The notes beneath the pieces were generated by a model. It worked only from the letters and a program-made list of their open reading frames with translations, was not told the DNA's origin and did not search any database. From Nakamurella aerolata (GTDB lineage: Bacteria; Actinomycetota; Actinomycetes; Mycobacteriales; Nakamurellaceae), in NCBI RefSeq assembly GCF_013002705.1, contig NZ_JABEND010000009.1, forward strand, positions 1 through 64,000: a stretch of DNA of 64,000 nt. The letters are read 5' to 3'. The translations under genes and the position numbers were made by a program. How positions within the stretch are numbered: position 1 is the first letter of the stretch; every line of letters begins with the position of its first letter. This document shows, piece by piece, positions 48,506-56,417 of the stretch.

Positions 48506-49543
48506 ATGGCGTGGGAGAAGACCGGCAACATCGCCCGTTGGCTTCATTCGCTGCCTGACGCCCGGTCGATCGTCATCATCGGGGACTCCGTTTCCGAGGG
48601 CCAGGGTTCGGTTACCAGCGTGCAGAACCGTTGGGGCAACAAACTTTCCGATGCTTTGCGCGCCAAGCGTGGACTGCCCGCCGGGAACATAGGTTGGATA
48701 CCGGCGTCGACATCGGCGCTGGATCAGTCCCTGCCGTATAGCTTCACCACTATGCAGCGCGGTTCATCGATGACCACGGCGTTCACCGCCACCGGCCTGC
48801 CTGGCGCGATGAAGTTTGGCACCCCCGCTGATCAGGCGTGGATCGGGGTTGATCAGGCGCTCCCGGCGATGACAGTGCACCTGTACGAGCCATCCGGTGG
48901 CAGCACCTACGCAAACGCGCCCGGCGGCGGCTCATTCACCACATCGACGGCACCGACCGCCGGCAGATACGGGCGATATCGGGTGCCCGCCGGCGGAGGA
49001 AACCTGTACTTGAATCTGTCGGCCGGGACCAGCTACCTTCTGGGCATGGACGGTCGCATCGACGACGCCCTAGTGGTCCACACCATCGCCCGATCCGGCG
49101 CGACCATCACCGACTGGAACGCATGGCTCGCCGGCACGGGGGGAGCACAATCAGCATTGAGAGTCCTCACTGCACTGGCGCCCGATCTGGTACTGGTGCA
49201 GCTCGGCGGCAACGACATTTTCGGCGGCTCATCCTCCCCGGACGAGACGTCGTGGAGGTCCCGATTGACCACGCTAAAAGCCACACTGGACGGACTGCCC
49301 ACCAAACCTGCCATCCGGTACGTGGTCACACCCTTGCCAGCCAAGTTACTCGGCGGAATGGCGAGCTACTGGCAGCAGTACATTGACGTGGCAAGCCAGA
49401 TCCTCGGCGGCCTGCTCGACGCCCGCAGCGTCCCCAACCAGGATGCCCAACCCAGCTGGTACCACTCCGACGGCGTACACCTCGGCGATCGAGCGGCATC
49501 CGAGATAGCCACCGTCATCGCCAGCCAAATCAACCCGGCCTAG
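48506..49543 (+). CDS. SGNH/GDSL hydrolase
   Basis: 345 aa esterase/lipase fold. Block I is VIIGDSVSEGQG (nucleophile Ser), block III LVQLGGNDIFGG (Asn oxyanion), block V WYHSDGVHLGD (Asp/His pair). A beta-rich insert lies at about 60-180. No signal peptide. Next to the fibre gene it is probably a virion-bound enzyme deacylating cell-envelope polymers; a lysis role on mycolate esters is another possibility. ATG 48506 is preceded by GAGAGGGAGG. Confidence 0.85.
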   Translation: MAWEKTGNIARWLHSLPDARSIVIIGDSVSEGQGSVTSVQNRWGNKLSDALRAKRGLPAGNIGWIPASTSALDQSLPYSFTTMQRGSSMTTAFTATGLPGAMKFGTPADQAWIGVDQALPAMTVHLYEPSGGSTYANAPGGGSFTTSTAPTAGRYGRYRVPAGGGNLYLNLSAGTSYLLGMDGRIDDALVVHTIARSGATITDWNAWLAGTGGAQSALRVLTALAPDLVLVQLGGNDIFGGSSSPDETSWRSRLTTLKATLDGLPTKPAIRYVVTPLPAKLLGGMASYWQQYIDVASQILGGLLDARSVPNQDAQPSWYHSDGVHLGDRAASEIATVIASQINPA

Positions 49544-49559
49544 ACCCCCGCACCACACC

Positions 49560-49600
49560 GCGGCGCCCCCGTCACCAATCTGGTGGCGGGGGCGCCGCTT
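49560..49600. terminator. Bidirectional terminator at the end of the late operon
   Basis: GCGGCGCCCCCG and CGGGGGCGCCGC with an inner CACCA/TGGTG stem form a nearly perfect 39-nt hairpin between convergent genes, followed by TTTGG. Confidence 0.85.
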
Positions 49601-49610
49601 TGGTGTCTGG

Positions 49611-50381
49611 TCAACCGGTCAATCGTCGAACAATCTGCCGCACCCGCGTCCGAGTGATTCCGAACTGGGCGGCCACCTGATCGGTGGGCCGGCCGAGCGT
49701 GACGACCTGCGCATAGATGCGTGCGTCCCGCGCGCGGTTGACCTGGCGTTTGTTGCCCCAGCTCTGCCACACATGCCAGCACGCCGGTGAGCAGGTGATC
49801 CGTGGGTTCGTCTCCGGCAACTGGCACCAGGTGGCCTGGCATACCGGACAACAGGCGATCCGGCCGAGCCGAGCGGCTCGGCCGTTCTGCGCGGCCCGCT
49901 CCGCGAGCTCGGCGCGCTGCCGACCCCGCTTCACGTACGAGTCCGGGGTCTTCGCACGGGACGCCGCAGTCGGATCACGCCGAGCTTCTAGTCGTGCCCA
50001 ACCGACCGACCCGACCAGCGCCCTGGACAGCGCCGACCGTTCCTCCGCCGCGTCCCGCGACAGCAAACCACGCCCCCGCGGGAGTCCGTGCTTTCTCTTG
50101 TACTCGGCGGCCGTCATGCCATGGTCGGCACCAAGGTGACTGCCGAGGATGCGGCGCCGCTGGCCGCACTCGTGGCACAGCACCGTCTGCCCGTCGTCGT
50201 CCAGCACCCCGTACAGGCCGTGCCCGGACGGCGACCCCGCAACCGGAGTCGTGTCGGTGAGCGGCTGGCCACGAGCGGCGCGTTTGTAGTGCATCCGGCA
50301 CCAGCCTTTGGCTACCACTGGCCGGCCGCATCCCGGCACCGAGCACTCCGGCCGGGGCGTCGTCTGCGAGTGCGCGGGCAT
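49611..50381 (-). CDS. Ros/MucR-like zinc finger regulator
   Basis: 256 aa with three parts. A Cys/His start (CSVPGCGRPVVAKGWCRMHY). A Ros/MucR-type zinc finger (about 68-105: VLCHECGQRRRILGSHL ... MTAAEYKRKHGLPRGRGLLS). A C-terminal zinc site (CCPVCQATWCQL ... CSPACWHVW) ends in a helix-turn-helix (RPTDQVAAQFGITRTRVRQI). Likely DNA-binding. It shares a base with the upstream gene stop (TGATG) and is last in the leftward cargo operon. Confidence 0.78.
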   Translation of the reverse strand: MPAHSQTTPRPECSVPGCGRPVVAKGWCRMHYKRAARGQPLTDTTPVAGSPSGHGLYGVLDDDGQTVLCHECGQRRRILGSHLGADHGMTAAEYKRKHGLPRGRGLLSRDAAEERSALSRALVGSVGWARLEARRDPTAASRAKTPDSYVKRGRQRAELAERAAQNGRAARLGRIACCPVCQATWCQLPETNPRITCSPACWHVWQSWGNKRQVNRARDARIYAQVVTLGRPTDQVAAQFGITRTRVRQIVRRLTG

Positions 50382-50722
50382 CAGCGCTTGCCGAGCACCC
50401 TGCGGATCGTCATCCGGTCCAGGCCGAGTGTCTGCGCGGTGTCAACCTCTGTTGCGCCAGCAGCTACCGCCAGCCGCGCCATTACTTTCGCTGCGGCGAG
50501 CGCCCCGAACATCTGCGTCCGGGCTGCTGCCAGCCGACGCCCGGCCTCGACCGGCGTGGTGACACCGAGCAGGTACTGCACGGCCGCGCTTATCGCTTCG
50601 GTCCGCTCGTCAGGGTTAGGGTATTCCTGCTCGACCCACTCGACCTCGTCGCGCAGCGTGTCCCGCTGCTCGTCGGTCAGCTCGACATCGCCCAGCCAGG
50701 CATCCAACTCATAGTCCTGCAT
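50381..50722 (-). CDS. HTH protein (113 aa)
   Basis: An acidic helical start (LDAWLGDVELTDEQRDTLRDEVEWVE) and a C-terminal helix-turn-helix (AGATEVDTAQTLGLDRMTIRRVLGKR). ATG 50722 is preferred (GAGGAAATG), 4 nt after the GNAT stop. Probably a regulator, maybe of the operon's own operators. Confidence 0.65.
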   Translation of the reverse strand: MQDYELDAWLGDVELTDEQRDTLRDEVEWVEQEYPNPDERTEAISAAVQYLLGVTTPVEAGRRLAAARTQMFGALAAAKVMARLAVAAGATEVDTAQTLGLDRMTIRRVLGKR

Positions 50723-50726
50723 TTCC

Positions 50727-51044
50727 TCAGTCCTCCTGCTCGCAGCATCCGTAACGGCACTCAAGTGCCGGGCCGCCCACGGCGTGAGCGAAGCCATTTC
50801 CGTCCTCGGTCCGGTGGGACTCAGGGGCGTGGAAGATTTCCATCTGCCCGCTGGCCGCCTTGTACAGTGCGCGGGCCAGACCCTCGCCGCGGCGGTCTTC
50901 GCGGACCTCGATGTTCATGATCTCCAGGTCGTCCATGGAGACGTACAGCGCGGCGGCCAGGCCGTCGGCGTCGGTGATCATCCAGCGGTGCAGGATGGCC
51001 GGCTCGCTGTAGTAGGCGCCGGTGCTGTACTCGATCGCTTCCAT
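50727..51044 (-). CDS. GNAT-like acetyltransferase
   Basis: 105 aa. Motif A of GNAT enzymes is visible in IMNIEVREDRRGEGLARALYKAA (acetyl-CoA pyrophosphate loop R-x2-G-x-G/A). The fold is shorter than usual GNATs (about 140 aa), so it may need a dimer. The start codon ATG 51044 lies within the first operator copy. First gene of the leftward operon; substrate unknown. Confidence 0.72.
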   Translation of the reverse strand: MEAIEYSTGAYYSEPAILHRWMITDADGLAAALYVSMDDLEIMNIEVREDRRGEGLARALYKAASGQMEIFHAPESHRTEDGNGFAHAVGGPALECRYGCCEQED

Positions 51045-51102
51045 GTAGACCACTCTACAGCGAGAATGTAGATCGGTCTACACAAATGTAGATCGGTCTA
51101 CA
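51044..51102. promoter_or_regulatory. Three TGTAGA-N4-TCTACA operators
   Basis: Perfect palindromic half-sites occur three times: 51044-51059 (spacer CCAC), 51067-51082 and 51087-51102 (both spacer TCGG). Centre spacings are 23 and 20 bp. They cover the start and upstream region of the GNAT operon, indicating cooperative repression by a dimeric regulator. Confidence 0.85.
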
Positions 51103-51170
51103 GATCCACCCGATCGGGTGAATAATCAGCCTGGGCGGGGGCGCCGGACCATCCCGCCACATATGAGCCG

Positions 51171-51410
51171 TCAGCCGCCTACAACCCCACCCTGCGGCCC
51201 GGTCAGCCCCTGCTCACCCACCAGCCGGCCCCGTCCCCGACACGGCGGCACCAGTACCTCCACGCCGCACTCCGCGCACCAGTACGAGCGATGCCCACCA
51301 GGGATCCGCCCCAGCGCCCCGCACCCGCACGGCTGCCAGCCGACCAGCGTGCGACCCGGCCGGCGCGCAGCACCACACGGGCACGGCGGCGGCTGCTCGA
51401 TCACCTGCAT
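51171..51410 (-). CDS. Possible zinc-ribbon protein at the prophage right end
   Basis: 79 aa with PCPCGAARR, PCGCGALGR and YWCAECGVEV, which could hold one or two zinc ions; the end is Gly/Val-rich. No good ribosome site before ATG 51410, and GC bias alone could open this frame. Confidence 0.4.
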   Translation of the reverse strand: MQVIEQPPPCPCGAARRPGRTLVGWQPCGCGALGRIPGGHRSYWCAECGVEVLVPPCRGRGRLVGEQGLTGPQGGVVGG

Positions 51411-51452
51411 AGGCGGGGAGGGTAGGCGGTAGGGCCGACAGCACTTCTCTGT

Positions 51453-51477
51453 CACATGGCTACACAATGGCTACATT
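51453..51477. promoter_or_regulatory. Right-arm integrase sites
   Basis: Two tandem copies of (A/C)ATGGCTACA at 51455-51464 and 51466-51475, matching the left-arm repeats at 1521-1577 and lying 71 bp from the attR core. Confidence 0.6.
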
Positions 51478-51508
51478 GGCCGCGATTACTAAACCCGGAT
51501 ACCAGAAA

Positions 51509-51543
51509 GCCCCTCACCTGTTCTCGCAGGTGAGGGGCCTTTT
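51509..51543. terminator. Phage-supplied terminator for tRNA-Arg
   Basis: GCCCCTCACCTG and its exact complement around a 6-nt loop, followed by CTTTT on the plus strand. It stands where the tRNA 3' side needs a new terminator after integration. Confidence 0.8.
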
Positions 51544-51547
51544 CACT

Positions 51548-51592
51548 GAGCGCGCCCGGAGGGATTCGAACCCCCAACCTTCTGATCCGTAG
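51548..51592. other. attR core
   Basis: Identical to 1412-1456. Here the core is joined to the tRNA 5' half, so the phage copy restores a complete tRNA-Arg gene. Confidence 0.93.
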
Positions 51593-51623
51593 TCAGATGC
51601 TCTATCCGTTGAGCTACGGGCGC
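51551..51623 (-). tRNA. tRNA-Arg(ACG)
   Basis: 73 nt. The acceptor stem GCGCCCG/CGGGCGC, D-arm TAGCTCAACGGATAGAGC, anticodon loop CTACGGA (ACG) and T-arm GGTTCGAATCC are all present. CCA is not encoded. This is the prophage integration site. Confidence 0.95.
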
Positions 51624-51699
51624 AGTACCGCTCCATCGTACGTGCCCCGCGCAGCTGAATTGACCACGAGGCCGCTCAGCTGCGCAGCGATGGAGAGCG

Positions 51700-51787
51700 C
51701 GGAAGCGGAGGGATTTGAACCCTCGGTGCCCTTAACAGGCACAACACATTAGCAGTGTGTCCCAATCGGCCGCTCTGGCACGCTTCC
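51700..51787 (-). tRNA. tRNA-Ser(GCU)
   Basis: 88 nt class II tRNA with acceptor stem GGAAGCG/CGCTTCC, anticodon loop CTGCTAA (GCU), a long variable arm and T-loop GGTTCAAATCC. Its 5' 39 nt are also the last codons of the upstream GGDEF gene. Confidence 0.95.
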
Positions 51788-52816
51788 ATCGGCGCCCGCG
51801 CCACGGGCACCGGTTGATGAGGCTACCCGTCGCCCACGCGCTGACGCAAAGCGCCCGTGCGCCGCCACCGGATGCCGGCGCCGCTTGTCGGCGTACATAC
51901 CGTCGTCGGCTGCCCGCATCGCGGCCTGGTACGACACCGTGCTGTTCAGTTCGCTGCCGCCGATCGACGCGGCGACACCCGCACGTTGCAGCGCCGCCCG
52001 CAGCGCGCCCATCACCTGCTGCAGCTGCCACCGATCGGCCAGCGGCAGCAGCACGCCGAACTCGTCACCGCCGAGCCGGGCGACCTGGTCGCCGGGCCGA
52101 ACGGCGGAGCGCAGGGCCTGGCTGGCGGTCCGCAGATGGTCGTCACCGGCGGCGTGCCCGTCGGAATCGTTGACCGCCTTGAGGTGATCCAGGTCCACCA
52201 CCAGGATCCCGGCCACGCTACCGAGCTCACGCACCCGCTGCTGCTCGGATCGGCACGCTATCTCCCAAGACCGGCGGTTCAGCAGGCCGGTCAACGAGTC
52301 GGTGTCGGCCTGCAGCCGCACCGACTCAAGGTCGCGCTCCACCTGCTGCCTGCGCGACTCGGAACGGAGCACCTCGGACAGCAGATCGCCGAGCACCGCC
52401 AGCTCCGCGCGATGCTGCAGCAACTCCGGGCGCACCTGGCGATCCAGCGCACACAGGGTGCCGAGCAGCGAACCGTCGTCGCCGGTCAGCGGCATCCCGA
52501 CGTAGCTGGCCAGCCCTGGATTGAATTGGGCGGCCCGGCCGGCGTAACCGCGCACCGCATGCAGATCGGGAGCGATCCGCGGCGCGCCCTCCTCCCACAT
52601 CACCTGGCACAGCGTCTGCGACCACGGGACGGCCTCGCCTGGCCGCATGCCCAACGGGTTCTTGGTGACATGCCGGTGCACCTGCTGGGTGTCGACCACC
52701 CGCGACACCCCCCAGAACTCCAGCGGCATCGTCTGTTTCAGGTACACAAGGACCCGGCGCGCGGCTCTGTCGAAGGCGGACTCCACCTCGGGCAGCGGCG
52801 GCGGGGAATCGGGCAT
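51749..52816 (-). CDS. GAF-GGDEF diguanylate cyclase
   Basis: 355 aa. A GAF-like sensor domain (about 15-160: NPLGMRPGEAVPWSQTLC, SYVGMPLTGDDGSLLGTLCA) and a coiled linker precede the GGDEF domain (about 185-320). That domain has DSLTGLLNRRSWE, ILVVDLDHLKAVND and an intact RLGGDEF, with an RxxD I-site five residues before it. It makes cyclic di-GMP from two GTP and may be product-inhibited. The last 13 codons (GSVPERPIGTHC and stop) are the 5' part of tRNA-Ser. Confidence 0.9.
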   Translation of the reverse strand: MPDSPPPLPEVESAFDRAARRVLVYLKQTMPLEFWGVSRVVDTQQVHRHVTKNPLGMRPGEAVPWSQTLCQVMWEEGAPRIAPDLHAVRGYAGRAAQFNPGLASYVGMPLTGDDGSLLGTLCALDRQVRPELLQHRAELAVLGDLLSEVLRSESRRQQVERDLESVRLQADTDSLTGLLNRRSWEIACRSEQQRVRELGSVAGILVVDLDHLKAVNDSDGHAAGDDHLRTASQALRSAVRPGDQVARLGGDEFGVLLPLADRWQLQQVMGALRAALQRAGVAASIGGSELNSTVSYQAAMRAADDGMYADKRRRHPVAAHGRFASARGRRVASSTGARGAGADGSVPERPIGTHC

Positions 52817-52837
52817 TCGATCAGTCTTCCGGCCGGC

Positions 52838-54928
52838 TCAGGCGTCTCGCCGGATGGCAGCGAGGAACCCGTCGAAGCCGTCGGGATCGGCCAGCGCATC
52901 CCTGGACACCGCCCGCTGGACATCCATCCCTGCCAGGATCCGCTTCACCGGCACCTCCACTTTCTTGCCGTTGAGGGTGCGCGGGATCACCGGCACCGCG
53001 ATCACCCGGTTCGGGACGTGCCGCGGCGACAGCTCGCTGCGGATCGCCGCCCGCAGCTGTGCCGTAACCTGCTCGAGCTGGGCGTCGTCGGAGAGCACGA
53101 CGAACAACAGCAGATCCCCTTCTCCGGACGCGCCGGTGGTGTCGATCACCAGCGAGTCGGTCACCCCTGGTTGGGTCTCCACCACCCGATAGAACTCGGC
53201 GGTGCCCATCCGCACCCCGCCGCGGTTGAGGGTGGCGTCCGAGCGGCCCTCGATGATGCACGAGCCGCGCTCGGTGATCCTGATCCAGTCGCCGTGCCGC
53301 CACACCCCGTCGAACACATTGAAGTAAGCCTCGTGCAGCCTGCTGCCGTCGGGGTCGCCCCAGAACGACACCGGCATGGACGGCATCGGCTCGGTGATCA
53401 CCAGTTCGCCCACCTCATCGATCACCGGGCGGCCGTGCTCGTCGTAGGCCTGGACCTTGGCGCCGAGCATCCGGCAGGAGATCTCGCCGAGCCACACCGG
53501 GACGGTCGGCGCTGCGCCGACCACCGCGGTGCACAGATCGGTACCGCCGGACACCGAACAGATCTGGACGTGATCGCCGATCTCGGCGGCGATCCACCTG
53601 AACCCGTCGGTGGTGAGCGGCGACCCGGTCGACCCCAGGGCCGCCATCGCGGTCAGGTCCAGCTCGGCGGCCGGCGTCAAACCCTTTGCGCGGCAGGCGG
53701 AAATGAACGGAGCCGAGGTACCGAAGTAGGTGACCCGATGGCGTTCCGCCAGCCGCCACAGCGCCATCATGTCCGGGTAGCCCGGGTTGCCGTCGTACAG
53801 CACGATGGTGGATCCGACCAGCAGCCCACCGACCAGAAAGTTCCACATCATCCACCCGGTGGTGGTGAACCAGAAGAACCGGTCGCCAGGTCCGATGTCG
53901 CACTGCAGCCGCAGAGTCTTCAGGTGCTCCAACAGGATTCCGCCCACCGACTGCACAATCGGCTTGGGCAGACCGGTGGTTCCCGACGAGTACAGCACCC
54001 AGAGCGGATCACTGAAATCCCTTGCCACATAGTCGATATGGTCGGCGGCTGCGGACTCGTCGGCGAATGAATCCCAGCTGATCGCTCCGTCGGGCAGCGG
54101 GTCGCCGAGCACGTCGACGATGACGGTCTGCCGCAGCCCGGCGATGGCTGCGCGGGTCTGCTTGACGGTGTCGGCGGTGCGGAACTCCTTGCCCCCGTAG
54201 CGATATCCGTCCACCGCGAGAAAGACAGTAGGCTCGATCTGGGCGAACCGGTCGATCACCGAGCCAGGGCCGAAGTCCGGTGAACACGACGACCACACGG
54301 CGCCGCTGGCAGCGGTGGCCAGGAACGCGACCAACGCGTGGATCCCGTTGGGCAGCAACGCCGCCACCCTATCCCCCGGCCGCACCCCGGCGCGCCGCAA
54401 ACCGGCCTGGGCCGCGGCGACCATCCGGGTCAGTTCGCCGTAGCTGATCGACCGGTCCGCGGACCCGGGCCGCCCGGTTCCGGACTCACCGGTTGCCGAG
54501 TCCGCCGAGTCGCCGGCTGCGGGTTCGGCGGCGACGATGACGGCAACGTCATCGGCCCTGCGCCCGTCGGCCAGGCTCAGCGCGTGCTCGGCGTAGTTCA
54601 GCCGGCCGCCGGGAAACCAGTCGGCCCGCTCGGCCCCGTCCCCGCGCACCAGAACCTGGCTGGGCCGCTGCGCCCAGCGCACCCCGAAGTAGTCGGCGAC
54701 GGCACCCCAGAACTCGCTGAGTTCGGTGGTCGAGTACTCCCAGAGCTGGGAGTACCCGTCGGCTCCGTCAGCGAAATCACGGCCCACCCGCTCGGCGAGA
54801 TAGCCGGAGAAATCGCTGATCGCGGCGCGGGCCGCCCGCTCCGGCGTCGGCCGCCACAACACCTCAGGCGGCCCTGCCGCCGCTTTCTCGGCGGCAGCGT
54901 TGAACACGGGTCGGCCGGCGTTGGTCAT
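52838..54928 (-). CDS. aacS: Acetoacetyl-CoA synthetase
   Basis: 696 aa acyl-activating enzyme (ANL superfamily) forming acetoacetyl-CoA from acetoacetate and ATP. The N-terminal ACAS_N-like domain (VLWRPTPERAARAAISDFSGYL) and long length single out this branch from acetyl-CoA synthetase. AMP-binding motifs are WVLYSSGTTGLPKPI, GWMMWNF, and FNVFDGVWRHGDWIRI; the C-terminal catalytic Lys is in RTLNGKKVEVPVKRIL. ATG 54928 is chosen because homology begins there. It lets the cell use ketone bodies or feed polyester/lipid pathways. Divergent from the aminotransferase gene. Confidence 0.92.
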   Translation of the reverse strand: MTNAGRPVFNAAAEKAAAGPPEVLWRPTPERAARAAISDFSGYLAERVGRDFADGADGYSQLWEYSTTELSEFWGAVADYFGVRWAQRPSQVLVRGDGAERADWFPGGRLNYAEHALSLADGRRADDVAVIVAAEPAAGDSADSATGESGTGRPGSADRSISYGELTRMVAAAQAGLRRAGVRPGDRVAALLPNGIHALVAFLATAASGAVWSSCSPDFGPGSVIDRFAQIEPTVFLAVDGYRYGGKEFRTADTVKQTRAAIAGLRQTVIVDVLGDPLPDGAISWDSFADESAAADHIDYVARDFSDPLWVLYSSGTTGLPKPIVQSVGGILLEHLKTLRLQCDIGPGDRFFWFTTTGWMMWNFLVGGLLVGSTIVLYDGNPGYPDMMALWRLAERHRVTYFGTSAPFISACRAKGLTPAAELDLTAMAALGSTGSPLTTDGFRWIAAEIGDHVQICSVSGGTDLCTAVVGAAPTVPVWLGEISCRMLGAKVQAYDEHGRPVIDEVGELVITEPMPSMPVSFWGDPDGSRLHEAYFNVFDGVWRHGDWIRITERGSCIIEGRSDATLNRGGVRMGTAEFYRVVETQPGVTDSLVIDTTGASGEGDLLLFVVLSDDAQLEQVTAQLRAAIRSELSPRHVPNRVIAVPVIPRTLNGKKVEVPVKRILAGMDVQRAVSRDALADPDGFDGFLAAIRRDA

Positions 54929-55105
54929 GCCCAAAGTTTTACGCCACGGCCTGACGGGACTGCCAGCTCCCCTCGCCGCGCGCGTCGCCGCCCGCACTCG
55001 CCACCCGACTGCCAGCACCGCCGCCGGCCGGCCGCCGGCAGCCCCGGGCGCCGAACCGCCGCGCGGCAGCCGATAGCCTCGGTGCACATCCGGAGGAGGT
55101 CAACG

Positions 55106-56239
55106 GTGTCCGTCCAACTGCGCTCAGCGCTCGCCGAGCTGCCCGCATACGCACCGGGCCGCAACGTGCCCGGCGCCATCAAGCTCGCGTCCAATGAGCT
55201 CAGCTTTCCGCCGCTGCCTGCGGTGGCCGACGCCATCGCCGGTGCCGTCGCCGACAGCTCCGCCACCGCGCAGTCGGGCGTCAACCGATACCCGGACAAC
55301 GGCGCCGCCGCGCTGTTGCAGAAGCTGTCGGAGGCGACCGGAGTCCCGACCGGCAACCTGATCGCCGGGTGCGGCTCTGTGGCCCTGTGCCAGCAGCTGG
55401 TGCAGATCGTCGCCGGCGCGGAAGATGCACTGCCGCAACCGGATTCACCGGATCCGCAGCTGCCGGAGGTCGTCTTCGGCTGGCGTTCGTTCGAGGCCTA
55501 CCCGATCGTTACCCAGATCGCCGGGGCCACCCCGGTGCGGGTTCCGCTGACCGCCGACCACCAGCTCGACCTCGACGCGATGGCGCAGGCCGTGACGCCG
55601 GCCACCAGGCTGATTTTCTTGTGCAGCCCCAACAATCCCACCGGCACGGCGCTGTCCGCGCCGGCCGTCGAGGCGTTTCTGGACAGCGTGCCGTCGGACG
55701 TTCTCGTGGTGCTCGACGAGGCCTACCGCGAGTTCAACCGCGCCGACAACGTGCCGGACGGCGCCGCGCTGGCCCTGGCCCGGCCCAACGTGGTGGCACT
55801 GCGCACGCTGTCGAAGGCGTACGGGCTGGCGGGGCTGCGGGTGGGCTACGCCATCGCCGCGCCGGACGTGATCGCTGCGCTCTCCAAGGTGGCGATCCCG
55901 TTCGCGCTCAACACGTTGGCGCAAGCTGCCGCGGTGGCCGCCCTCGGTCAGTGCGACGAGCTGCAGCCACGCTGGGACGAGGTGGTGGCCGAGCGCAAGC
56001 GGGTCACCGATGCGTTGCTGGCGCAGGGTTATCAGGTGCCCCCGTCGCAGGCGAACTTCGTGTGGCTGCCGCTGGAGGACGACTCGGCCCGCTTCTCCGC
56101 TCATTGCGAGCAGGCCGGTGTCACCGTCAGGGGCTTCTCCCATGCCAACGGCGGCGGCGTGCGGGTGACGATCGGCCGGCCGGACGAGAACGACGCTTTC
56201 CTCACTGCCGCCGCCAGTTTCGACCGCAAGGAACGCTGA
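55106..56239 (+). CDS. pat: Aromatic/histidinol-phosphate-type aminotransferase
   Basis: 377 aa PLP enzyme, fold type I. NELSFPPLPAVADAIA, the cofactor-binding GCGSVALCQQLVQIV, LCSPNNPTGTAL, VVLDEAYREFNR and the Schiff-base Lys in LRTLSKAYGLAGLRVGY are all visible. It resembles the second histidinol-phosphate-type aminotransferase of mycobacteria (HisC2/Pat), thought to make phenylalanine. Without his genes nearby, Pat is the better name. GTG 55106 has GGAGGAGGT 5 nt upstream. The 177-bp gap to aacS must hold divergent promoters. Confidence 0.9.
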   Translation: MSVQLRSALAELPAYAPGRNVPGAIKLASNELSFPPLPAVADAIAGAVADSSATAQSGVNRYPDNGAAALLQKLSEATGVPTGNLIAGCGSVALCQQLVQIVAGAEDALPQPDSPDPQLPEVVFGWRSFEAYPIVTQIAGATPVRVPLTADHQLDLDAMAQAVTPATRLIFLCSPNNPTGTALSAPAVEAFLDSVPSDVLVVLDEAYREFNRADNVPDGAALALARPNVVALRTLSKAYGLAGLRVGYAIAAPDVIAALSKVAIPFALNTLAQAAAVAALGQCDELQPRWDEVVAERKRVTDALLAQGYQVPPSQANFVWLPLEDDSARFSAHCEQAGVTVRGFSHANGGGVRVTIGRPDENDAFLTAAASFDRKER

Positions 56240-56335
56240 GACCGGCACCGGCAAAGTATCGGCAAACTCCCCGGCGGGGGGATCCGGCGCCCGACTGCGG
56301 CGTCCTAAGGTCGTACCCGGGGCGGGTGAAGAGCT

Positions 56336-56405
56336 CGGTGCCAACCGGTTGTCGACAGTGGGGCCAGGGGGGCCCGGGGCGGGCAGTCGACACCGGTTGG
56401 CACCG
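56336..56405. terminator. Long inverted repeat between convergent genes
   Basis: Arms of about 20 nt (CGGTGCCAACCGGTTGTCGAC and its near-complement at 56386-56405) around a G-rich 29-nt loop. Placed between convergent genes, so a two-way terminator is likely; the arms are unusually long and lack T-runs. Confidence 0.6.
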
Positions 56406-56417
56406 AACAACTTCCGA

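Larger units (their letters stand above)
1412..51592. mobile_element. Complete siphovirus prophage in tRNA-Arg(ACG)
   Basis: The element is bounded by identical 45-bp repeats (1412-1456 and 51548-51592) matching the 3' half of tRNA-Arg. It holds every expected module: integrase, repressor/Cro/antirepressor, RecET-like recombination, replication ATPase, terminase, head, long tail, lysis and lysogeny cargo. Gene order is lambda/HK97-like and typical of actinobacterial temperate siphoviruses. No structural gene shows an obvious break, so it may be inducible. Visible lesions are in accessory genes (TnpB, a truncated Prim-Pol, a possible frameshift near 15.8 kb). Confidence 0.95.

Noticed and set aside
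51857-54070. Rightward open frame of 737 codons opposite the GGDEF and aacS genes
   Set aside because: Runs across two well-supported genes on the other strand and the gap between them; composition is typical of antisense GC-rich frames.
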